Shown here piece by piece: positions 1-6,224 of a stretch of DNA of 14,624 nucleotides. The notes under the pieces were generated by a model. The model was not told the origin of the DNA. It made no database searches and saw only the letters and a list, made by a program, of their open reading frames with translations. Position numbers and translations under genes: made by a program. Position 1 is the first letter of the stretch. Each line of letters begins with the position of its first letter. Origin of the DNA: Firmicutes bacterium UBA3920 (GTDB lineage: Bacteria; Bacillota; Clostridia; Caldicoprobacterales; Xylanivirgaceae); contig DGES01000080.1 of the NCBI GenBank assembly GCA_002386065.1, positions 11,730 to 26,353 on the forward strand, written 5' to 3'.

Positions 1-2643
1 ACAGATGCCAATGGTGATCCTACTTATTATACTTATGACGAATTGGGTAGAGTAACTTGCATAGAAAATGCTCTTGGCAATGTGGTGGAACTTACCTATG
101 ATAAAGCTGGTAATATACTTACATTAACTGACTATGCAGGGATAACGACCACGTATCAGTATGATGAGCTGGATCGGCTGATAAAAGAAGAAGCCGACGA
201 AGAAACTATCTGTTACACATATACAGTAGATGGAATGCTTTCATCGGTAATAGATAAAAATGGCACCACAGAGTATACCTATGACATAATGAATGGTCTG
301 ACGGATATTATATATCCAGATGGTTCCATAATCCACTATGAATATGACGAAGCTTGTCGGTTGACTAAGGTGGAGACACCTTATGGTAGCACATTATATT
401 CATATGATATCTTAGATCGTCTAGTAAGAGTTGTGGGACATGATGGATTAGCAACCGTGTATGAATATGATGAGAATGGAAATCGTAGTGCAGTACGCTA
501 TGCCAATGGAATGGTGATGACCTATGAGTATGACAGTGTAAACCGACTCATTAAGGAAGAAACCATAGATAAGGACACCGGCCTGATTGCAAGCTATGCC
601 TATAGACTTGGACCGGCGGGAGAGCGTCTAAAGGTGGAGGAAACAGATCGCATTGTGGAATATGAATATGATGCTCTCTACCGATTGTGCAAGGAAGTTA
701 TTACAGAAGGGGACATGATAACCACTATTTCCTATACCTATGATGCAGTAGGAAATCGCCTGACTAAGACAGAAAATGGGCAACTCACAACTTATCTATA
801 TAATGAATTAAACCAGTTAGTATCAGAAAATGACATTATCTATACCTATGACGAGAACGGGAATTTAATAAGTCAAGAAGGTTCTGGGCAAAAGGCAAAC
901 TACACCTATGATGTATTTAATCGACTAATACGTGCTACAGTCCAAAGTGGTCAAGATGTGGTAATCGAAGAGTACAGATATGACTGGGCAGGTAACCGTA
1001 TTGCTAAGATTACAGGAGCGGGCGAAACAAAATATCTAGTAGATACCAATGGTCTGATCTCCCAAGTTCTAGCAGAAACCGATGAATCTGGCAACCTTAT
1101 GACCTTTTATACCAGGGGAGAAGAACTAATTAGCCTACACCGCGCGGATGAAACCTACTATTACCTCTATGACGGACATGGCTCGGTTCGCATGCTAGCT
1201 AATGAAGAAGGCACAATAACGGACACCTATACCTATGATGCCTTTGGTAACCTGATTAACAGAACGGGTGATACAAGGAACGATTTTCTCTTCTATGGAG
1301 AGCAATATGATGCTAATACTGGTTTCTATTACCTTAGAGCAAGATACATGAATCCATCTACCGGAACATTTATTACGATGGATGCATACCAAGGCTCTAT
1401 ATTTGACCCGGTAAGTCTGCATAAATATCTGTATGCTGATGCCAATCCAATCATGAACAGCGACCCGACAGGATACTTCACCTTGTCTGAGATGAATGTA
1501 TCTATGGGAATCCAGGGAATACTTGCAAATATTGCTCAACCGAATATAAAGTTTGCGCTGAATATTTTGGATTTCATGATTACAGTGGTAGATACCAGTG
1601 TTCAAATCAGTCGTATGCTACAAGGAGGAAAATCTGCAGAAGAAATCTTTAGTGCCCTCTCTAGAGGAGCAATATCAGGTTTGTTCCTGAATAAGATGTG
1701 CATGATTAAAGGAATTGGCCCTACCTTAAGTAAGATCGTCATAACATTTGGTTTTATAAATCAGTATAAGAGTATAGAGCAAGCCTTTCAAGAAGGAGAT
1801 ACTGCACTAGGTACACTTCGAACGCTGCAGATAATGATTATGGGGTCATCCCTATATGAATCCTGCTTTACCGGAGAGACCTTGGTATCAGTGGAGGACG
1901 GACAGAAACGGATTGACGAAGTCCAAGTAGGGGATTATGTTTGGGCCTACAACATAGAGTCAGAGGAACTGGAACTAAAGAAGGTAACCAGAGTATATGA
2001 AAAAGAGACGACAAAACTTCTGCACCTGTATACATCAACTGGTATAATTGACACCACATCAAACCATCCCTTCTATGTCATAGGTAAGGGCTGGGTAGCA
2101 GCCGGAGATATAGAAATCGGAGATGAAATATATACTCTTGACGGAAGTATAACTATTGTATTAAAATGGGAATATGAACAGCTCAGTGAATCCATAACTG
2201 TATATAATCTAGAAGTAGAAGATTTTAACTCATATTTTGTTGGCTCCCGTGGGGTACTGGTACATAACTATAAAGGAACTGAGGGAGGCTCACAGGCTGA
2301 TGTATTAGCTAAGAATCGTTCACAAGGGAAAGTTTTTGAGCAACAGGAATTTTCTAATTTTAGCAGTAACAATACGAGTGCAGCAGAGCAAATTACAATT
2401 AAGACTTCTAGTGGAACAAAAACACGTGTTGATGCAATTGGGTTAGATGCAAATGGAAATGTTGTTATAAATGAGTTTAAATCATCGGCTACAGCACCAT
2501 TAACACCAAACCAAAGAATTGCATTCCCAGAGTTATATAGTGGCGGTGGCACTGTTGTTGGCAAAGGAAAGGGTATATTTACTGGAGGCTATCAAATACC
2601 TTCTGGAACTGAGGTAAAAATAATTAGGCCGCAAATAAAGTAA
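1..2643 (+). CDS. RHS/YD-repeat polymorphic toxin, Hint domain plus PD-(D/E)XK-like nuclease tip (5' partial)
   Basis: The frame is open to the window edge, so the true start lies upstream; 880 residues are visible. Residues 1 to about 460 are tandem YD repeats (YEYD, YTYD, GNR/GNL motifs) ending in the RHS terminus RARYMNPSTGTF. A hydrophobic linker (about 495-620) follows. Next is an intein-like Hint domain: Cys622 in CFTGETLV, block B His689 in TSNHPF, block F-like VYNLEVEDFNSYFV, and terminal His755-Asn756. The tip (757-880) shows Glu780, Asp811 in RVDAI, Glu825-x-Lys827 in NEFKSS and Gln838, as in PD-(D/E)XK nucleases. RHS shells encapsulate toxins released into rival cells, and Hint domains are thought to cleave off the tip. 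The cognate immunity gene should be the next one. The family and domain order are firm; nuclease activity is inferred from motifs alone. Confidence 0.93.
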   Translation, partial: TDANGDPTYYTYDELGRVTCIENALGNVVELTYDKAGNILTLTDYAGITTTYQYDELDRLIKEEADEETICYTYTVDGMLSSVIDKNGTTEYTYDIMNGLTDIIYPDGSIIHYEYDEACRLTKVETPYGSTLYSYDILDRLVRVVGHDGLATVYEYDENGNRSAVRYANGMVMTYEYDSVNRLIKEETIDKDTGLIASYAYRLGPAGERLKVEETDRIVEYEYDALYRLCKEVITEGDMITTISYTYDAVGNRLTKTENGQLTTYLYNELNQLVSENDIIYTYDENGNLISQEGSGQKANYTYDVFNRLIRATVQSGQDVVIEEYRYDWAGNRIAKITGAGETKYLVDTNGLISQVLAETDESGNLMTFYTRGEELISLHRADETYYYLYDGHGSVRMLANEEGTITDTYTYDAFGNLINRTGDTRNDFLFYGEQYDANTGFYYLRARYMNPSTGTFITMDAYQGSIFDPVSLHKYLYADANPIMNSDPTGYFTLSEMNVSMGIQGILANIAQPNIKFALNILDFMITVVDTSVQISRMLQGGKSAEEIFSALSRGAISGLFLNKMCMIKGIGPTLSKIVITFGFINQYKSIEQAFQEGDTALGTLRTLQIMIMGSSLYESCFTGETLVSVEDGQKRIDEVQVGDYVWAYNIESEELELKKVTRVYEKETTKLLHLYTSTGIIDTTSNHPFYVIGKGWVAAGDIEIGDEIYTLDGSITIVLKWEYEQLSESITVYNLEVEDFNSYFVGSRGVLVHNYKGTEGGSQADVLAKNRSQGKVFEQQEFSNFSSNNTSAAEQITIKTSSGTKTRVDAIGLDANGNVVINEFKSSATAPLTPNQRIAFPELYSGGGTVVGKGKGIFTGGYQIPSGTEVKIIRPQIK
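2251..2299 (+). repeat. Tip-junction repeat, active copy (Hint end to GGSQA)
   Basis: This stretch encodes the end of the Hint domain (GVLVHN) and the linker YKGTEGGSQA. It is repeated at 5378-5426 with only two substitutions seen. Immediately after the Ala codon of GGSQA the two copies diverge completely, into the nuclease tip here and into an unrelated tip downstream. That makes it the natural recombination seam for exchanging toxin tips. Confidence 0.85.
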
Positions 2644-2666
2644 TTTAAGTGATGGAAGGAGTAACA

Positions 2667-2987
2667 ATGTCAGTAGTTGATGAAAACAAGGTAGATGGCA
2701 TAGGAATAAGCAAAGAAGGAGAAAAACTTATATTACTTATTACTGACCATCTTGATTGGACAAATGAATATGAACATTTAATTATTTTGCAAAATAAGAT
2801 TAATGCTTATATTAATTTTTTGGAAACTGAGCAGTACAAGGAGGTATATCCAAAAAAACAATTTGGGTTTTATTGTATTGAAATCCACTTTAAATATGAA
2901 ATGACCTTAAATTGCTCGAAGTTTATTGATAGAGTTAACGAACAGCTTTCTGAAAAAAATATTACATTAGAAACAATAGTTGTATAA
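2667..2987 (+). CDS. DUF6572-type immunity protein
   Basis: This 106-residue acidic protein probably neutralises the nuclease tip encoded just upstream. I recognise the DUF6572 pattern: an N-terminal VDGIGI strand, LLITDHLDW, EYEHLIILQNKINAYINFLE, and a YP motif followed by IEIHFKYE strands. It has no signal peptide or membrane segment, so it should act in the cytoplasm. I chose ATG 2667 over the upstream GTG 2649 and ATG 2652 because GGAAGGAG at 2655-2662 sits at normal spacing before it. The gap to the toxin stop is only 23 bases, the usual toxin-immunity coupling. The family call is from memory of the motif pattern; the immunity role follows from position. Confidence 0.75.
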   Translation: MSVVDENKVDGIGISKEGEKLILLITDHLDWTNEYEHLIILQNKINAYINFLETEQYKEVYPKKQFGFYCIEIHFKYEMTLNCSKFIDRVNEQLSEKNITLETIVV

Positions 2988-3005
2988 GTTATGAGGTGTG
3001 ATAAG

Positions 3006-3647
3006 ATGACAAAAGGGCAAAAGGAAATTTTAAAAGAGATTGAGAAGGCTGTAAAATACGTAATGAAACAAAATATAAATCGAGCGGATTGTAAAATAGT
3101 ATCAAATTGTATTTATAAAAAGTTAGGTGATTATCTTATAAGTGCGATATACTTTGTTCGGTTTAGTGATAATCAATATAAATTAACTCTTAGGTACAAT
3201 ATTAAGCTATATTACTATGATAATATATTTTGGGAAGTTTTCGATATGAAAGAGAACTCCTTGCAGAAAGATAGCTTCAGAGTAAATGGTGCATATACTG
3301 CACCCTCTATACAGTGGGATGAAAAAACATATACAATAACAAACATAAGTGAAGTGGAACAGGTATGTATGGAAGCAATTAATGAATTTATTACTGAGAG
3401 TAAATTATTCATAGAGAAAATATTATCTGATTATGGTAATTTCGATTTATTTATTTTAAAACAAGTCGGAATAATGGATGAGATGCTACTTAAAATGCTG
3501 GCTTATATTAATATGAATAAGTATACCGATGCTGAATATATTGCTAATACTGAATTAAAACAAGGTCGAGGCGGAAGATTTCAAAACAATGGAATTGATA
3601 TTAATGAATATGTTTTAATGTATTGTAGGAAGAAACAGTTTAAGTAA
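3006..3647 (+). CDS. Hypothetical protein in toxin-immunity module
   Basis: I do not recognise this 213-residue protein. ATG 3006 is preferred over ATG 2991 because GAGGTG at 2993-2998 lies at good spacing. It begins with a lysine-rich helix (MTKGQKEILKEIEKAVKYVMKQ), then beta-rich stretches with many Tyr and Phe (ISAIYFVRFSDNQYKLTLRYN), then a helical second half. No signal peptide, transmembrane segment or catalytic motif is visible. It starts 18 bases after the DUF6572 gene stops and ends before the terminator at 3675, so it is cotranscribed with the toxin module. It could be a second immunity protein, an orphan immunity gene left by an earlier tip, or an accessory factor. The coding call is good; the function is unknown. 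Confidence 0.7.
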   Translation: MTKGQKEILKEIEKAVKYVMKQNINRADCKIVSNCIYKKLGDYLISAIYFVRFSDNQYKLTLRYNIKLYYYDNIFWEVFDMKENSLQKDSFRVNGAYTAPSIQWDEKTYTITNISEVEQVCMEAINEFITESKLFIEKILSDYGNFDLFILKQVGIMDEMLLKMLAYINMNKYTDAEYIANTELKQGRGGRFQNNGIDINEYVLMYCRKKQFK

Positions 3648-3674
3648 TCGTATAGGTAATATGTAACATAGAAT

Positions 3675-3750
3675 AAAGCCATAACACCATATAGCTTATG
3701 TGGATAAAATACCAGTCTACACATAGCCAATAAGGTGTTATGGCTTTTTT
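3675..3750 (+). terminator. Intrinsic terminator of the RHS operon
   Basis: A perfect 14-bp stem is formed by AAAGCCATAACACC (3675-3688) and GGTGTTATGGCTTT (3734-3747), and a T-run extends to 3750. The 45-base loop contains a second short stem, TATGTG with CACATA. It lies 27 bases after the stop of the 213-residue gene. Confidence 0.85.
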
Positions 3751-3792
3751 GTTACCTCACAAATAAAATATACTAAATATTAAAATAGGTAT

Positions 3793-3822
3793 TTACAAAT
3801 AGTAAAATAAAGTATGTATTAT
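3793..3822 (+). promoter_or_regulatory. Possible promoter for the RHH/zinc-ribbon module
   Basis: A TTACAA box (3793-3798) is followed after 18 bases by TATTAT (3817-3822), inside TATTATAAT. It lies just upstream of the ribosome binding site AAAGGAGGT (3841-3849). The -35 match is weak, so this is tentative. Confidence 0.4.
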
Positions 3823-3856
3823 AATCATAATAATAAAACTAAAGGAGGTAATATCC

Positions 3857-4392
3857 ATGGCAGATTTAATTAACATACGTCCCACAAGAGATAGTGCCAC
3901 ATCGGAGGAAATGGATGCAGCTGCAAAAGCCTTGGTATGTCTCGGAATGAGATGATATTAAAAGCAATCGATATCATTCGTGGTTTTGATGTGTCGTTCT
4001 ATCGTAAGCTAGAGCAGTATAGTCAAAGATGTAAAGTTCCAATGTCTATTGCAATTCAAAACACGATGGTGAAACTGTGGGCACAGGACGCTGCTAGGTC
4101 AAAAGCTTGGGATGGTTACTCCAGAGTGCTAGATGAATTCATGCAGGTAGGAGATGAGACCATCGGAGCAAAGGAACTTTATGAAATAGTTTATAAGCAG
4201 ACTTATGATGAAGCAACCAAGGAAAGGTTTGAAGATTTGCAGGAGAAGTTAAAGAGTGGTCATATTCTGACTGAGAAGGAAGAAGAATTCTATAACGATT
4301 TCAAACACATATACACATACGTTCCAAAGCAAAAGGAAGAAGCCTTAGAAGAAGGTTTGGCTTTCTGGGAAGGAGAGGATGGCTTTGACTAG
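3857..4392 (+). pseudogene. Ribbon-helix-helix protein, split by a one-base frameshift
   Basis: A near-ideal ribosome binding site (AAAGGAGGT) precedes ATG 3857. That frame reads MADLINIRPTRDSATSEEMD and so on, and stops after 32 residues at 3953-3955. A second frame continues to 4392 as MSRNEMILKAIDIIRGF and so on. Joined by a -1 shift at the AAAA run 3925-3928, they give DAAAKSLGMSRNEMILKAI, a textbook Arc/CopG-type ribbon-helix-helix: strand INIRP, helix, turn GMS, helix. The restored protein would be about 178 residues, with a charged helical C-terminal half of unknown role. The downstream ATG 3937 has no ribosome binding site, which supports a broken gene over two genes. The cause may be an A lost from a five-A run, a sequencing error or, less likely, programmed frameshifting. 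The DNA target is unknown. Confidence 0.72.
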
Positions 4393-4543
4393 CTTACTAA
4401 AGGAAAGTAAGAATGCAAGCTATGAGGTTGTTGTAAGATGTCCTCATTGTGGGCAACGATTAATGGATGCTGAGTATGTTGTAGCAAGGATTAAGTGTCC
4501 AAGGTGCAAGAATTATGTAGTGCTTAGAATAGAAAATAAGTGA
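4379..4543 (+). CDS. Com-like zinc ribbon protein (54 aa)
   Basis: This tiny protein has a four-cysteine zinc ribbon: CPHCG at residues 21-25 and CPRCK at 40-44, separated by 15 residues, within VVVRCPHCGQRLMDAEY and RIKCPRCKNYVVLRI. The pattern resembles Com, the small zinc-binding translational activator of phage Mu and its prophage relatives. Its start overlaps the last 14 bases of the ribbon-helix-helix reading frame, with AAGGAG three bases before ATG, so translation is probably coupled. A nucleic-acid-binding regulatory role is inferred from the fold. No mom-like target gene is in the window. The ribbon is clear; kinship with Com is likely but untested. Confidence 0.7.
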   Translation: MALTSLLKESKNASYEVVVRCPHCGQRLMDAEYVVARIKCPRCKNYVVLRIENK

Positions 4544-4631
4544 AAATCAATTGTCAAAAGAGCAGAGAAAAGGGTGATGAAAAGTGAATAAATCTGGTAC
4601 AGAGTCACAAAGGGAGCGAATGTATCACTGA

Positions 4632-4684
4632 TAGAGTCTGGCAGATAGTCTTAAAAAACTATTTGCCGGGCTCTATTTATTTTT
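4632..4684 (+). terminator. Intrinsic terminator of the RHH/zinc-ribbon module
   Basis: An 18-bp stem with a few G-U pairs is formed by 4632-4649 (TAGAGTCTGGCAGATAGT) and 4658-4675, with an 8-base loop. A T-rich tract (TTTATTTTT) follows at 4676-4684. Confidence 0.85.
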
Positions 4685-4830
4685 CCGGCACAACATGAGG
4701 TGAGAAGTAACATAAAAAATGTAATTATGGAAGTAGCATTAAAATATACAGAGGCAAATGTTTCGGTCACGACACTGCACTAGATTTATAAGAATGGTTC
4801 CTGCTTCTGCAAGGCTAGGAGTGATTGTGA

Positions 4831-5377
4831 CAGAAAATGACATTATCTATGCCTATGACGAGAACGGGAATTTAATAAGTCAAGAAGGTTCTGGGCAAAA
4901 GGCAAACTACACCTAAAGTCTGCATAAATATCTGTATGCTGACGCCAATCCAGTCATGAACAGCGACCCGACAGGATACTTTACCTTATAATAGAGTATA
5001 GAGCAAGCCTTCCAAGAAGGAGATACTGCGCTAGGTACACTTCGAACGCTGCAGATAATGATTATGGGGCATTCCTATATGAATCCTGCTTTACCGGAGA
5101 GACCTTGGTATCAGTGGAGGACGGACAGAAACGGATTGACGAAGTCCAGACCTGTATACATCAACTGGTATAATTGACACCACCTCAAACCATCCCTTCT
5201 ATGTCATAGGTAAGGGCTGGACAGCAGCCGGAGATATAGAAATCGGAGATGAAATATATACTCTTGACGGAAGTATCACCATTGTATTAAAATGGGAATA
5301 TGAACAGTTCAGTGAACCGATCACCGTATATAATCTAGAAGTAGAAGATTTTGACTCATATTTTGTTGGCTCCCTTT
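4831..5377 (+). pseudogene. Deleted RHS core and Hint fragments leading an orphan tip
   Basis: This stretch is assembled from near-identical pieces of the upstream RHS gene in the same order. 4831-4915 matches 824-908; 4916-4987 matches 1413-1484; about 4993-5069 matches 1769-1845; 5070-5148 matches 1847-1925; 5150-5374 matches 2024-2248. The joints delete 504 bases, about 284 bases, 1 base and about 97 bases. The first joint is in frame but creates a TAA stop at 4914-4916. An extra base within CCCTTTGGGG (5372-5381) shifts the frame just before the tip. The piece lacks a start, the Hint N-terminal Cys in a usable frame and most of the core, so it cannot make a toxin alone. The 146 bases before it (4685-4830) show no gene I can support. 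Confidence 0.88.
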
Positions 5378-5713
5378 GGGGTATTGGTACATAACTATAA
5401 AGGAACTGGGGGAGGCTCACAGGCTGTAGATGATGTTATTGAGGGAACGAGTAAGACTAATCCGTTAGAGAATATTAAGTTTACAGATAAAGTAAAGGCA
5501 CAAATGAAACAAGGTGACTATCATAGTTTCCCAGAAAGTGTTGAAGGTTTTGGGGCTAACGGTAAGGTTGCTCAAATTACTGGCGGAGATAAAATAGTTA
5601 GGACAAAGGTTGAAATATCAGGAAGTTACAAAGGCAAAGAAGGTATATTTGAATATATTATTGAGCCTGATGGAGTAATATGTAATAATAGGTTATTTAA
5701 ACCAAATAAATAG
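5351..5713 (+). CDS. Orphan polymorphic-toxin C-terminal tip
   Basis: The open frame continues from the Hint end (GVLVHN, residues 10-15) through YKGTGGGSQA into a tip of about 95 residues unlike the nuclease tip upstream. Visible motifs are FTDKVKAQMKQGDYHSFPESV (44-64), a Gly-rich ITGGDKIVRTKVEI, and GSYKGKEGIFEYIIEPDGVICNNRLFKPN at the end. I recall this FPESV, then GSYKGKEG, then R-x-FKP layout from tips of other Firmicutes toxins but cannot name the family. A compact RNase fold is possible and unproven. There is no ribosome binding site before the nominal TTG start, and the frame is severed from the Hint remnant, so it is probably silent. Its partner is the Imm40-type gene 18 bases downstream. 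Confidence 0.7.
   Translation: MTHILLAPFGVLVHNYKGTGGGSQAVDDVIEGTSKTNPLENIKFTDKVKAQMKQGDYHSFPESVEGFGANGKVAQITGGDKIVRTKVEISGSYKGKEGIFEYIIEPDGVICNNRLFKPNK
5378..5426 (+). repeat. Tip-junction repeat, orphan copy
   Basis: This is the second copy of the 2251-2299 segment. Homology stops exactly after the GGSQA codons, where the toxin tips diverge. With the longer Hint homology at 5150-5374 it gives over 270 bases of nearly continuous pairing for exchange with the active gene. Confidence 0.85.
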
Positions 5714-5731
5714 CAAAGGAAGGTGTAATGT

Positions 5732-6067
5732 GTGAATGATAATAAATATAGTTTCTTACCGACGGAATTTCTGAGTGTTGGTAAAAGCCTTGAGGATATA
5801 GGTATATCTGAAATAGCTTGGAAAAGTCAAGATGCTTTAAAAATAATTGATTATTTAGCTAAAAAAGGACACACAATTCTTGGTGGAGATGTCTATGCAT
5901 ACAGTGATAATGAAATTGAGTCAACGTATGATAGCTGGTATTCAAATAAGTCAATTAGTGAAAGTGTTGTGCAAGAGAGTAGGAAAAGAGCTTTTGAGTA
6001 CATTACTGAATACAACAAGAATAATGGAGATAATTACTTATATAGCATTATATTTGAAGTAGAATAG
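5732..6067 (+). CDS. Imm40-family immunity protein
   Basis: This 111-residue cytoplasmic protein probably blocks the orphan tip encoded just before it. The features match Imm40 as I know it: an N-terminal segment with IGISEIAW, the central ILGGDVYAYSDNEIESTYDSWY with its GGDVY and YDSWY motifs, then a helix leading to NNGDNYLYSIIFEVE. The start is GTG 5732, served by AAAGGAAGG at 5715-5723; ATG 5728 would stop after three codons. Unlike the tip, this gene has its own good ribosome binding site and intact frame. It may therefore still be expressed and protect against kin that carry the matching toxin. No promoter was identified. Confidence 0.75.
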   Translation: MNDNKYSFLPTEFLSVGKSLEDIGISEIAWKSQDALKIIDYLAKKGHTILGGDVYAYSDNEIESTYDSWYSNKSISESVVQESRKRAFEYITEYNKNNGDNYLYSIIFEVE

Positions 6068-6080
6068 TAATTCAATTATG

Positions 6081-6118
6081 AGGTCACACAGTTTCGGCTG
6101 ACGTGACCTTCGTTTTTT
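6081..6118 (+). terminator. Intrinsic terminator after the Imm40 gene
   Basis: A stem of AGGTCAC (6081-6087) with GTGACCT (6103-6109), plus an inner CAG/CTG pairing around TTTCGG, is followed by TTTTTT (6113-6118). Confidence 0.75.
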
Positions 6119-6171
6119 GTTGATAAAAGCTAAGGAATAGCATATAATCCCATCTTTGACAGTTCAAAAAG

Positions 6172-6219
6172 CTAAAAAGCCTAATAACCCTTATAAACAT
6201 TGGGTTGCAAGCTTTTTAG
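6172..6219 (-). terminator. Probable transposase terminator
   Basis: A 9-bp stem (CTAAAAAGC 6172-6180 with GCTTTTTAG 6211-6219) encloses an AACCC/GGGTT stem. Read on the minus strand it ends in a T-rich tract just after the transposase stop. It may also stop plus-strand transcripts. Confidence 0.55.
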
Positions 6220-6224
6220 TGTGA

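Noticed and set aside
43..45. TTG as the start of the RHS gene
   Set aside because: The frame is open and in good YD-repeat style right to base 1, so the gene begins outside the window.
1195..2564. Minus-strand open frames inside the RHS gene
   Set aside because: They lie opposite clear RHS, Hint and toxin coding sequence, lack ribosome binding sites and have no recognisable motifs.
4584..4631. 15-codon GTG ORF with AAGGG upstream, ending just before the terminator at 4632
   Set aside because: It could be a leader peptide, but it is too short and featureless to support without comparison.
5880..6062. Second plus-strand frame within the Imm40-type gene
   Set aside because: It overlaps a gene with clear family motifs and has no start signal of its own.
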